Positions 1-7,725 of a DNA stretch of 64,000 bases are shown in pieces. Each line of letters starts with the position of its first letter. The first letter of the stretch is position 1. A model generated the notes under the pieces. The model saw nothing but the letters and a program-made list of their open reading frames with translations, made no database searches and was not told the origin of the DNA. This DNA is from CAZCVI01 sp964502145. Its GTDB lineage: Bacteria > Acidobacteriota > Aminicenantia > UBA2199. The stretch spans positions 33,739 through 97,738 of the forward strand of contig CAZCVI010000018.1 in the NCBI GenBank assembly GCA_964502145.1, in the 5' to 3' direction. The position numbers were made by a program, and so were the translations under genes.

Positions 1-317
1 TGACTGGAGCGGTTATAGTGGGGGTGGGGTTACCGGGGATTTCATTGGAGCGGGAATTGATTAAGGATTATTATGAGCGTAGTCAGGAGAGTGGTTTTGA
101 ATATGCGTACATGTATCCTGGTATGAATCGTGTTTTTCAGGCGGCGGGGCGTGTGATTCGTTCTGATACCGATCGGGGAGTCGTGCTTTTGATTGATTCT
201 CGTTTCAGTACAGCGCGGTATCGGGAGCTTTTCCCTTATCATTGGAGTCCGGTTCGTTTGCGAGACGAAGAGCATTTAACCAAAATACTAGAAACTTTCT
301 GGAAAACAACATCATAA
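1..317 (+). CDS. DinG/Rad3-type ATP-dependent DNA helicase, C-terminal fragment
   Basis: Open from the window edge (reading frame from base 3) to TAA at 315-317, so this is only the last ~104 residues of a longer protein. The readable part begins TGAVIVGVGLPG, a typical strand just before helicase motif V/VI. It then shows motif VI as QAAGRVIRSDTDRG followed by LIDSRF, the hallmark of the XPD/Rad3/DinG superfamily 2 helicases (HELICc2). Such enzymes unwind DNA with a 5'-3' polarity, often with an Fe-S domain; neither the Walker motifs nor that domain lie inside the window. Downstream genes on the same strand at 3.7-6.6 kb also concern DNA repair. The family assignment is firm; the exact role is not visible. 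Confidence 0.85.
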   Translation, partial: TGAVIVGVGLPGISLERELIKDYYERSQESGFEYAYMYPGMNRVFQAAGRVIRSDTDRGVVLLIDSRFSTARYRELFPYHWSPVRLRDEEHLTKILETFWKTTS

Positions 318-506
318 AAAAATATAAAAAGTTTTGTAGGGGTCAAAAACCTGCTCATGAAGATGTCGAGCATTGATTGGGGTGGAAACAAGGGAGACAG
401 GTGCGGTAACGTGGGAATGATTGCCAACCAGTTCTTTGAAGTTGAAGTCTTCCTCTCATCATCCCCACATTACCATGCACTTCCCCTTCCTTTCCAAAGG
501 AATAGT
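318..506. other. Intergenic, no gene seen
   Basis: Short convergent gap between the helicase tail (+) and the membrane protein at 507-965 (-). I see no clear terminator hairpin or small gene. Confidence 0.5.
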
Positions 507-965
507 TTAAGATTCAATTGGAACGATTATTGAGAATGACTTTTTTGATCTGTATTTTTTATCGGTAGCATCTGTAACCTCAGCTATAACCTTTATTTTT
601 CCTGAATACCCTTCTGCCTTTAATTCGTGTTTTAGTATTCCCATGTCTGTCCATACAGCGCAATTCTTTCCCTCTAAAAGTTCATGTGGAAAACTTACAT
701 CGCTTTTTGGTTGCGGAAAAACAAGTGACTTTTTATTAGGAAGCAATAAACTGGGGGTATTAATAGTTACAGTCCTATTGCCAGGATTTGCAACGGTGAT
801 TTGTAAGAGCGATGGGCTTACATTTGGGCCTGAAAAGATTACTGCATGAGACAATTTAATAGAAATTTGTCTCTTCTTACTCCGAATTTCAACAACAAAA
901 ATGTAAGTTGAAAGAGCGGCACCATATAATGCTACTATTGCTGTGAAAAAGTCTGTCCAATTCAT
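507..965 (-). CDS. Small single-pass membrane protein of unknown function
   Basis: 152 residues. One hydrophobic segment (about residues 8-26) is followed by a basic stretch (EIRSKKRQ) and a probable beta-rich soluble domain of ~120 residues with several valine/isoleucine strands (LQITVANPGNRTVTI), suggestive of an Ig-like fold. The start is supported by GGAGG about 8 bases upstream of the ATG. I do not recognise a named family. A TM anchor plus an Ig-like domain occurs in many accessory-region proteins, but no function is implied by the neighbours, which are a helicase tail and tiny hypothetical genes. Confidence 0.6.
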   Translation of the reverse strand: MNWTDFFTAIVALYGAALSTYIFVVEIRSKKRQISIKLSHAVIFSGPNVSPSLLQITVANPGNRTVTINTPSLLLPNKKSLVFPQPKSDVSFPHELLEGKNCAVWTDMGILKHELKAEGYSGKIKVIAEVTDATDKKYRSKKSFSIIVPIES

Positions 966-1197
966 TGATCAATTCCTCCTATAACTTTAGTCCGTAATGT
1001 CAAATTATTACCACTAATATACCTCAAAGTCCGCATACAAGAGGGGTTTGCGCGTTTAGCGCTTCTCTCCCCCCCTCGCATGGTAATTATTTTCGATATA
1101 TTAGCAACAAAAAGGGTTGTGGGAATGTGGGAAAGGCTCCGCCTTTTACATATTTCCACGACCCAAGGAATCATTAATATTCTCATCTTCTAAACTC

Positions 1198-1347
1198 CTA
1201 TTCTTTCATGTAACTTTTGACAATACCTTCTCCTCTAATGCGAGATACCAACGCCCATAGTTCTCGCCAATAGCCCTTCTGTGGATCTTCGTTCTTAACT
1301 GCATCTGCAAGATTTTCTATAAGTCTATCTAGTTGCTCGTATTGCAT
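1198..1347 (-). CDS. Small hypothetical protein, 49 aa
   Basis: A 49-codon minus-strand frame (ATG at 1347, TAG at 1198) with unbiased composition and a plausible helical sequence beginning MQYEQLDRLIENLADAVKN and ending GEGIVKSYMKE. GGTGAG lies about 8 bases upstream of the start as a possible ribosome-binding site. It sits in the same orientation as the small genes on either side, consistent with a cluster of small accessory genes. No family recognised; coding status rests on the codon texture and RBS only. Confidence 0.45.
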   Translation of the reverse strand: MQYEQLDRLIENLADAVKNEDPQKGYWRELWALVSRIRGEGIVKSYMKE

Positions 1348-1466
1348 CGTTACTCACTCACCGAACTGGATTTAGAATTTTTTTCGGTAAAAAAAGACAC
1401 CCTTATTATAAACGGCAATATAATACTGCTCTTTAAAATAGAGTCGAATAAGTTAAAAAGTGAATA

Positions 1467-1661
1467 TTATCGCTTTTTTCTGCTGTTTTCATATCCCATA
1501 TCATAAGCTTCCTTTTCTTCGCGTTGCCTATTAAGCTCATCTTTACTGCAGATAAATGAATCAACAAAAGTAGTGATGCCTGATGAATGTGGGGGGTTAT
1601 ATGTACCATTCGGTCCGTCTTCTTCACCTTTATTGTAATAATATTGTTTGTTGTTGCTCAT
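1467..1661 (-). CDS. Small hydrophilic protein, 64 aa
   Basis: Start chosen at ATG 1659-1661 because AGGAGG lies 6-12 bases upstream; a longer frame to 1697 would lack such a site. The protein begins MSNNKQYYYNKGEEDG and ends in a charged helix (NRQREEKEAYDMGYENSRKKR). No membrane segment or metal motif is seen. A good promoter sits upstream (TTGACT, 18-bp spacer, TATAAA at 1766-1737). The promoter resembles one in front of the 3-TM gene at 20.6 kb. Family unknown. Confidence 0.6.
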   Translation of the reverse strand: MSNNKQYYYNKGEEDGPNGTYNPPHSSGITTFVDSFICSKDELNRQREEKEAYDMGYENSRKKR

Positions 1662-1736
1662 AATCAACCTCCTTGATTTAAATGGGCGTAATGCCAAAAT
1701 TTCTTTGAGTAAAAACCGTATTTCCCCGTAAATTTA

Positions 1737-1766
1737 TTTATACTATACTCTTTGAGTGAAAGTCAA
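1737..1766 (-). promoter_or_regulatory. Promoter of the 64-aa gene
   Basis: Minus strand: -35 TTGACT (1766-1761), 18-bp spacer, -10 TATAAA (1742-1737). The block GGGGTTGACTTTCACTCAA is close to GGGATTGACTTTCAATCAA upstream of the gene at 20057-20584, so the two genes may share regulation. Confidence 0.6.
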
Positions 1767-2421
1767 CCCCCTTGAGTCATAAAAAAAAATTTTTTCCCCG
1801 ACGCTTTCGGGATTCAGGAAAACACACCGGTTAAGGAAAGCGCCAGACCAGTAGGTTCACAAGTCACTAAACATAAGGTATCTAATGTTTGGTGTTCTGT
1901 TGATTCACGAATCTTTTTCTACTAAAATACAGTCATGGTAACCAAACAAAAGGTGATACATAAGAACTTGCCGGGTTGACATTCTAGACCAGCCACATCT
2001 GCCGCTCTTGGCCGCTGCCATACAAATATCACCCACTAAATGATTAACCGTGCCGACATCAACCGACAATGGATAATCTTTTATTCATCCGGCTGTCGCA
2101 ACACAGCAACCCTGCCTTAAAATGTTAAAAACCAACAATCGTCATGTTTTGGTCACGTTCAGGAAATTTGGGTGATTCTTTTCCGTTTGAGTTGTCTGGA
2201 AACTTCTGTTATAATTATATTTCAGATTTAGGCAGAGTTCGTAGACCTTGGCCGCCGGAGGCAGGGGACAGCGTCCCATTTATTTAGTAGTTGAGCTGGA
2301 GGCTGCGCCACTGCTCCAGTTTTTGTTCTGTCTTCCTACTTCCAACAGTATTTTCATGGGAGGGACAGGGTAATCGGGAAAAATTAGGAATTTGGTGCCA
2401 AACCAATTTATCCATCACTGT
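1767..2421. other. Intergenic region with an orphan promoter-leader copy
   Basis: No convincing gene. It holds an orphan copy (about 2178-2268) of the promoter and leader that drives the gene at 3674. The region ends in GCCGCCGGAGGCAGG (2251-2265) without a following start codon. A short hairpin GGGAC-AGC-GTCCC follows at about 2265-2278. Confidence 0.6.
2187..2215 (+). promoter_or_regulatory. Orphan promoter copy
   Basis: -35 TTGAGT (2187-2192), 17-bp spacer, -10 TATAAT (2210-2215), nearly identical to the promoter at 3583-3611. It does not precede an identifiable gene. Confidence 0.65.
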
Positions 2422-3525
2422 TCACACGAGTTCTGTTGTCCAGTCCATCAGTTTCCGACGCAATTCATCCTTGCTCGGTAAGTAAAGCTGATATTCTGAA
2501 GCATGGATGTTGGTATCTTTTGGTAAAGTAATTTCTACCAGTGCCTCGTTCTTTTTTCGACAGAAAATAATTCCGATCGTTGAATTTTCATCGTCTCTTT
2601 TGACGTAACGATCAAAGTAGTTGACATACATTTGCATTTGGCCAAGATTCTGGTGCGTCAACTTACCAATTTTCAGATCAATCAAAACATAAGAGCGTAA
2701 GAGCCGATTATAAAAAACCAGGTCAACGAAAAAATGCTCTTCATTGAAGGTAAATCGCTTTTGACGAGCTTCAAAAAGGAAGCCCTTACCAAGTTCGAGT
2801 AAAAAGTGTTCAATCTTGTCAATAATGGCACGCTCAAAATCTGTTTCGGAGAATTGCGCTTTCTCGTCAATGCCCAAGAACTCAAGAACATAGGGGTCTT
2901 TTAAAATATCCCGTGGCCTGGCAATAACCTGTCCCTTTTTTGACAACGCCTTGATGCTTGCTTTGTCACGGCTTAAAGCAAGACGTTCGTATAAACTGGA
3001 ATCGAATTGACGTCGAAGTTCCGTTAGGCTCCAATTGTTTTCAGCCGCTTCAATTTCATAAAAGTCTCGTTCATTTTCATTATCAAGAGAAATCAAAAAT
3101 ACGTATTGGGACCAGCTTAGTAAGAAAGGTGAAACGTTATTTTCTTTCAGGGTTAGCGGCTTTGGTGTCGATTTAGATTTCCCAGATGTCGTCTGGGAAA
3201 TTCCAGAAACCCGAGATTGGTATGTCAGGTAAAATTTACGCATATATTCTAAATTTGACCGGGAGAATCCCCGTCCGAATTCTGTTTTCAGGTGTGCTGA
3301 AAGTTCCGGAATAATGAGCTTTCCATATTCGGCTCGGGCAGCCCCTTGCTGTTCTTCTTCAACGATTCTATGCCCAATTTTAAAATTAGTAATGACTTGG
3401 AGCCGATTTATGTTTTGTACCGCAAGGGAACGGCCAATTGTGATCAAACTCCTGATGTCCTGTAAAAGCTTACTTTGTTCAATTTTCAGAGTCTGTGCCG
3501 ATTTATCTTTGGCTAATTCATTCAT
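2422..3525 (-). CDS. DUF1016/YhcG-family PDDEXK nuclease
   Basis: 367 residues, near the usual family length. The N-terminal half carries the DUF1016 helical domain, including the signature EFGRGFSRSNLEYMRKFYLTY (around residues 82-102). The C-terminal half has the YhcG nuclease core: GKGFLFEARQKRF, then FFVDLVFYN and VLIDLKIG, giving the D...(D/E)-x-K arrangement of PD-(D/E)XK enzymes, then a conserved QMQMYVNYFDR. Members are found singly or near restriction and defence genes; several have been tied to DNA cleavage or phage defence, but the target is not deducible here. It is transcribed opposite to the repair genes on both sides. Duplicate promoter-leader sequences flank it (2178-2268 and 3574-3666), suggesting the gene was inserted. 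Confidence 0.9.
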   Translation of the reverse strand: MNELAKDKSAQTLKIEQSKLLQDIRSLITIGRSLAVQNINRLQVITNFKIGHRIVEEEQQGAARAEYGKLIIPELSAHLKTEFGRGFSRSNLEYMRKFYLTYQSRVSGISQTTSGKSKSTPKPLTLKENNVSPFLLSWSQYVFLISLDNENERDFYEIEAAENNWSLTELRRQFDSSLYERLALSRDKASIKALSKKGQVIARPRDILKDPYVLEFLGIDEKAQFSETDFERAIIDKIEHFLLELGKGFLFEARQKRFTFNEEHFFVDLVFYNRLLRSYVLIDLKIGKLTHQNLGQMQMYVNYFDRYVKRDDENSTIGIIFCRKKNEALVEITLPKDTNIHASEYQLYLPSKDELRRKLMDWTTELV

Positions 3526-3582
3526 GCTTCAATAATAAGCTATCTTGGTTTTATTGTCAAGTAATAGATACCTTTTTCCGCT

Positions 3583-3611
3583 TTGAGTTGGCTGGAAACT
3601 TGTGTTATAAT
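3583..3611 (+). promoter_or_regulatory. Promoter of the DnaQ-like/GIY-YIG gene
   Basis: -35 TTGAGT (3583-3588), 17-bp spacer, perfect -10 TATAAT (3606-3611). A ~60-nt leader follows, ending in TGCCGCCAGAGGCAAAT before the ATG at 3674. The leader ending is a variant of the dispersed GCCGCCGGAGGCA element. Confidence 0.75.
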
Positions 3612-3673
3612 CATAATTCATAATTCGGATTTAGGTTAGGTTCGAGGACCCTGCCGCCAGAGGCAAATAACAA

Positions 3674-5458
3674 ATGTTCTTATCTCAACAAGATGTGTTG
3701 ATTCTTGATTGCCAAGCTACCGGTGCCAATCCGTCCAGCGGTTCTTTATTAGAAATCGGTTGGGTTCGTATGCAGGCTTCTCAACCCTTGGAAACAGTGG
3801 CCGCAGTGATTCAGTCGTATCTGGTGCAGTTACCTGCTGAAATTGAAGTGCCACGACAAGTTAGCCGGATTACGGGTTTAAAAACAGCGGACCTTGTAGC
3901 CGGGAAACCTCTGATAGAAGTATGGAAAGAATTAATGGCCACTATTTCTGGATTTAAACCATCCTGTCCTACAGTGATTCATTTTGCCCAGTATGAGGAA
4001 CGTTTTCTTCGTTTTCTGCATTTACTGTATGGTGGCAGTGAACCGTTTCCTTTTGAAATTATTTGTACGCATCAGTTGGCGCGACGGTTATTGCCCGGTT
4101 TACCCGGCAAGGGATTACGAGCGATTGCCGGGTATTTTGGTCATGGTGTGCCTGAATTGCGTCGCTCTGCTCATCATGTTGCGGCCACTGCTTTTGTTTG
4201 GCAGCATATAGTGCCTCTGTTAGCAGAACAGGGAATCCTGGGGTTTGATGAATTGCAGAGATGGTTGGAAGCACCCCGCGTGGTTTCTGGTAGCGGCACA
4301 CAGTTTCCTATGGATTCTGCGCTTCGTGCAGTTTTGCCTGATCGTCCAGGTGTTTACCGGATGTTGCGGTCCAATGGGGATATCCTTTATGTGGGCAAAG
4401 CCACGTCGTTAAAAAAACGGGTCCACAGTTACTTCCACAAAAAGAAAGCCAGTGCGAGATCACGACTTACCATGGAAATGCTTTCCCAGGCGGTGGGTTT
4501 GGAAGTGACTGTAACCGGTTCGGCATTGGAAGCTGCATTATTGGAAACGGATTTAATCAAGAGTTATGCGCCACCTTATAATGTCGCGTTACGCTTGCGA
4601 GACCGGGAGCTTGCTTTTTTCTCCAGGGATTTACAACAGAGTTCTGCTACTGCTGGAGTGACTTATCCGTTGGGACCATTGCCTTCAGTGCATTCTTTTT
4701 CTGCTTTTGTCGTTATTCATGCGTTATTAAAAGGCGAATGTATTTTCGGTCAAACGGAAGATACTGAGAGTTGTGCCACTCTTTTGGGTATTCTGCCTGA
4801 ATATGCACCGGATAATGTTTGTTTTTGGGCGGGGGTTGATTTGTTCCGGCAGATTCATGGTGCATCTTTAGCGCGGTGGGGTGGTGTTCGTTCGTCCATG
4901 TTAACTGCTTTAAAAAGATTGGGTCAACAGTTGCTTTTAAAAAAACTGGCGGAAATGGAACTTGCGGCAGCCACAAATGCATCTGCTGAATTAATTGAAG
5001 ATGAAGGGGTTATAGAGGATGAAACTGAAGTCGTAGAATTAGAACGGGTTTGGACGCCGGAGGCAGTGGTTCATATGATGGAGGGTATTGTACGTTATGG
5101 CGCTACTTTATTGCGGCGGTCGTGTTGGTTTTGTCGCTTGAGTGAATCTTCGCTTGTTTGGGAGAGTGGACAGACTTCGGGACAGCGTTTGCGTTTACTT
5201 TTATTTCAAGAGGGTGCTGTGAGTCGGCAGGAAGATTGGGATTCCTGTATTGCCGTGCCTGTGCCACCGGGTTATCACAAATCTTTTTCTGCCAGACAGC
5301 ACTCTTTTAATATCGCTACGTATGATCGGTTGCGAGTGTTGACCACGGAACTGCGGCGTTTGGTCGCCTCTTCCACTGATCGGAAAGTGCAATTGTGTTT
5401 AGGCCCAAACATCATCCTGCAACAGCCGCAGTTACGCAAATTATTCCGTTGGCTCTAA
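3674..5458 (+). CDS. DnaQ-like exonuclease domain fused to a UvrC-type GIY-YIG nuclease
   Basis: 594 residues. Residues ~5-185 align in style with DEDDh exonucleases (epsilon subunit). Residues ~217-310 form a GIY-YIG domain: PGVYRM (225-230), ILYVGKATSLKKRV (237-250), SALEAALLETDLIK (283-296) and APPYN, as in the N-terminal nuclease of UvrC and Cho. The rest (~310-594) is a poorly conserved extension seen in such fusions. The GIY-YIG residues (Y228, Y239, R249, E286) look intact. The exonuclease residues do not: ExoI is D12-C-Q14 where D-x-E is expected, ExoII has E108 for Asp, and ExoIII has A173 where Asp is expected. The DEDD domain may therefore be structural. It likely makes incisions in damaged DNA; the next gene is SbcD-like. 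Confidence 0.85.
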   Translation: MFLSQQDVLILDCQATGANPSSGSLLEIGWVRMQASQPLETVAAVIQSYLVQLPAEIEVPRQVSRITGLKTADLVAGKPLIEVWKELMATISGFKPSCPTVIHFAQYEERFLRFLHLLYGGSEPFPFEIICTHQLARRLLPGLPGKGLRAIAGYFGHGVPELRRSAHHVAATAFVWQHIVPLLAEQGILGFDELQRWLEAPRVVSGSGTQFPMDSALRAVLPDRPGVYRMLRSNGDILYVGKATSLKKRVHSYFHKKKASARSRLTMEMLSQAVGLEVTVTGSALEAALLETDLIKSYAPPYNVALRLRDRELAFFSRDLQQSSATAGVTYPLGPLPSVHSFSAFVVIHALLKGECIFGQTEDTESCATLLGILPEYAPDNVCFWAGVDLFRQIHGASLARWGGVRSSMLTALKRLGQQLLLKKLAEMELAAATNASAELIEDEGVIEDETEVVELERVWTPEAVVHMMEGIVRYGATLLRRSCWFCRLSESSLVWESGQTSGQRLRLLLFQEGAVSRQEDWDSCIAVPVPPGYHKSFSARQHSFNIATYDRLRVLTTELRRLVASSTDRKVQLCLGPNIILQQPQLRKLFRWL

Positions 5459-5484
5459 TTATTTCCCAATAATGAAAAATTTTA

Positions 5485-5532
5485 GGAGTCCAGAACCCTT
5501 TTGTAAAAGGGTTTTGGCCGCCGGAGGCAAAG
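5485..5532 (+). promoter_or_regulatory. Hairpin plus GCCGCCGGAGGCA leader element
   Basis: AACCCTTTT (5494-5502), 2-nt loop, AAAAGGGTT (5505-5513), then TTGGCCGCCGGAGGCAA. The GGAGG within the element lies 8 bases before the GTG start at 5534, so here it acts as the Shine-Dalgarno sequence. A near copy lies at 25972-26016. The stem directly upstream could modulate access to the site or mark a processed operon junction. Confidence 0.7.
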
Positions 5533-5533
5533 A

Positions 5534-6577
5534 GTGAAGCTGCTTTTTTTATCTGACACTCATTTGGGGTTTGATTATCCGTTTAGGCCGCGCATTGAGC
5601 GGCGTAGACGAGGGCCGGACTTTTTCAGGATGTTTGAGCTGGCATTATTACCGGCGTTGAATGGCGAAGTCGATGCGGTGGTTCATGGTGGGGATATTTT
5701 GTTTCGCAGTAAAGTGCCGCCATTGCTTGTGCAGATGGCGTTTGAACCGTTGTTTAAAGTAGCGCAGATGGGAGTACCTGTTTATTTGGTACCGGGGAAC
5801 CATGAACGGTCGCAAATTCCGTATCGTTTATTGGCCTCTCATCCGAACATTCATATTTTTGTGCGGCCCAAGACATTTTATCTTGAAGTTGGGGGTTTTA
5901 CTTTGGCATTGGCTGGGTTTCCTTATGTAGCGGATAATGTGCGGCAGAACTTTTTGCACGCATTGCAGGAAACGCGGTGGCAGGAGAAGCCGTGTGATGC
6001 GGTGGTGTTGTGTATTCATCATTGTGTGGAGGGGTCAGCTATACAGATGGGGAATCGGGTGCATGTGTTTCGCGATAATAATGATGTTGTCCGTATCCGG
6101 GAGTTTCCAAGCGGGTTAGCTGCCGTATTATCCGGGCATATTCATCGCTTCCAGGTATTAACCCGGGACTTGAGGGGTCAACCAGTGGCTGTGCCTGTAT
6201 TTTATCCCGGTTCTACTGAGCGAACCTCGTTTGTAGAGAAGGATGAAGAGAAGGGGTATTTGATCTTGGAATTAGAAAGGGCCGGTGCAGGATTTCCTGG
6301 TGGGAAAGTGAAGGGGTGGCAATTTAACCGGTTGCCTGCGAGGCCAATGAAAGTATTAGAAGTGCAAGCCGGGCAGTGGCGGGCGTCTGTATTGGTCGAT
6401 TGGATCAAGAGTTCTTTGGCTGGTTTGGCTGTAGATAGTGTGGTTAAGATTAATTTCAGTGGGACATTATCGCCAGCGTGTTTGCAGATCGTGCGGGCGG
6501 AGTCGCTTCGAGAATTAGTGCCGCAGAGTATGAATGTATCGGTGAATCTGGTGGATATGTCGCGTTTATTCCCATGA
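5534..6577 (+). CDS. SbcD/Mre11-like metallophosphoesterase
   Basis: 347 residues starting at GTG, supported by GGAGG 8 bases upstream. Calcineurin-like metal motifs are visible in order: FLSDTHLG (D-x-H near the N-terminus), VVHGGDILF, VPGNHERS, LCIHHCVEG and LSGHIHRFQV. This is the DNA-repair exonuclease (SbcD/Mre11) branch, which resects DNA ends usually with an SbcC ATPase. No SbcC is present in the window, so the partner is elsewhere or absent. It follows the GIY-YIG gene by 75 bp on the same strand, and its stop overlaps the stop of the convergent gene by 12 bp. Confidence 0.85.
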   Translation: MKLLFLSDTHLGFDYPFRPRIERRRRGPDFFRMFELALLPALNGEVDAVVHGGDILFRSKVPPLLVQMAFEPLFKVAQMGVPVYLVPGNHERSQIPYRLLASHPNIHIFVRPKTFYLEVGGFTLALAGFPYVADNVRQNFLHALQETRWQEKPCDAVVLCIHHCVEGSAIQMGNRVHVFRDNNDVVRIREFPSGLAAVLSGHIHRFQVLTRDLRGQPVAVPVFYPGSTERTSFVEKDEEKGYLILELERAGAGFPGGKVKGWQFNRLPARPMKVLEVQAGQWRASVLVDWIKSSLAGLAVDSVVKINFSGTLSPACLQIVRAESLRELVPQSMNVSVNLVDMSRLFP

Positions 6578-7153
6578 CAGCACGTATTCTGTGCAGGGTT
6601 TGCGGTTAGAGAGGGCTTTAGGGATTTCGATTTTTATATTTTTGCAGCCGTTAATCTCCAAGAACCGTTCTGTCCAGCCAGCGATACGGAACTCCACCGA
6701 ATTGTCGATTTCAGGGAAATGGGTGAGGATGAGTTTTGCACTGGATTCGGTGATTTCACTTGCTTCGAATTTAGCCGCATGATAGTATGATTCCATATAT
6801 TCAGATACTTTATTGAGGAAAAAACTGACCGAGCCAACTTTTACAAATAATTTATAAACTCCGCCCAGCCCAAAGTCTGCACTGAATCGACCCGATTCCC
6901 AGGCTGCTTTTTTGATATCCCATTGGTAGAACAGTTGGGCGATATTGGCCAGAGGTTGAATGATTGTCTCTTTTAGTGGGTACCATTCGTTTTGTTCAAT
7001 GGGTTGGATAAATATGTTGTGGGCTTCGGCGGAAATCGCATTGAGCCAATTGGTGTATCCCTCTTTGCCGAAATTTTTTTGAACGAATTTGGGAATGGAG
7101 GCAATGGCTTTTCCTTTAACTTGCATTTTCTCAACACTTGTTTCGCCTGTCAT
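6566..7153 (-). CDS. Predicted small sensor-type soluble protein (V4R/heme-NO-binding-like fold?)
   Basis: 195 residues, no membrane segment. The middle (LANIAQLFYQWDIKKAAWESGRFSADFGLGGVYKLFVKVGSVSFFLNK) and the C-terminal part (ASEITESSAKLILTHFPEI...WTERFLEINGC) recall the helical plus alpha/beta layout of the DUF2378/TIGR02265 and V4R/HNOB superfamily. That resemblance is from memory of pattern only. No cysteine or histidine ligand set can be assigned. It converges on the SbcD-like gene with a 12-bp overlap. A profile search would decide the family. Confidence 0.6.
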   Translation of the reverse strand: MTGETSVEKMQVKGKAIASIPKFVQKNFGKEGYTNWLNAISAEAHNIFIQPIEQNEWYPLKETIIQPLANIAQLFYQWDIKKAAWESGRFSADFGLGGVYKLFVKVGSVSFFLNKVSEYMESYYHAAKFEASEITESSAKLILTHFPEIDNSVEFRIAGWTERFLEINGCKNIKIEIPKALSNRKPCTEYVLSWE

Positions 7154-7381
7154 TCAGGGTAATCCTCCAATACATTTAGATATAGAGCAATGTTTTATTG
7201 TTTCTTTTCATGGTGAAGCTTCTATCTGGAGCTTTCCGTAAATAGTATACATTAAAAGTTAAGATATTTCAACTGTTTGGGAGGGTATAAATTCTATACC
7301 AAAGTTTTGAAATCGTTGTGGACTATGATGGGTTAAGTGGACAAAAAAAAACGTTCAATTTAGGTCGACATTGTCCACCTC
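7154..7381. other. Intergenic region upstream of the 21-bp array
   Basis: Contains a perfect palindrome GGTATA-AATTC-TATACC (7284-7300), a plausible operator. A small GTGGACAA...TTGTCCAC inverted repeat (7337-7379) uses the same words as the palindromic elements elsewhere. No gene seen. Confidence 0.5.
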
Positions 7382-7403
7382 GTGAATGTTATCTCCCGAA
7401 ATA

Positions 7404-7678
7404 GGCGGTACAGGGAGATTTATTACCGTAACAGGGACGGAATTGACCGTATTGCGGAGATTGTTTACCGTATCAAGGACAATTCACTCCACGATGAGGA
7501 GATAATCTTCCGCGTTAGGGATATTTTATCCTTATTAAGGACAAAAACTACCACGATAGGGACGAATACTTCCGCGATAGGGACAATTCACTCCGCGATA
7601 CGGAAGAATTACTCCGTGACAGGGATAAATTACTCCGTGATGCGGAAAATATACTCCTTATTAAGAACATTTTTATTC
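7404..7678 (+). repeat. 21-bp-period tandem repeat array upstream of the Septu-like pair
   Basis: About 12 degenerate units of exactly 21 bp, for example AATTCACTCCGCGATACGGAA, GAATTACTCCGTGACAGGGAT and AAATTACTCCGTGATGCGGAA. Every unit keeps (T/A)CC near its centre and a GGGA/CGGA/AGGA end. Because 21 is a multiple of three, frames stay open: one plus-strand frame (7382-7708) reads as degenerate heptads such as NTSAIGT, IHSAIRK, NYSVTGI and NYSVMRK. That may be an artefact of the repeat. A second array with the same period is at 37.86-38.15 kb. Function unknown. Confidence 0.75.
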
Positions 7679-7725
7679 GAGTTTGCCCATGGTAATCTCA
7701 TACAATAAAAAGTGAACAGTGTTTT

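Noticed and set aside
962..1186. 74-codon minus-strand ORF
   Set aside because: No RBS, C-clustered low-complexity composition and no protein character; it overlaps the start of the gene at 507-965.
2291..2485. 64-codon plus-strand ORF after the orphan leader
   Set aside because: Ser/Val/Phe-rich noise running into the antisense of the DUF1016 gene; the leader's GGAGG is too far from its start.
7404..7678. CRISPR array
   Set aside because: Units are contiguous and degenerate, with no constant repeat alternating with unique spacers, and no cas genes are present.
7382..7708. 108-codon ORF through the 21-bp array as a gene
   Set aside because: A 21-bp period keeps frames open automatically; heptads are too degenerate and no RBS is seen. 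Kept as a repeat, with the coding option noted.
7154..7725. Retron ncRNA linked to the PtuAB-like pair
   Set aside because: No reverse transcriptase gene anywhere near; retron Ec78-type systems require one.
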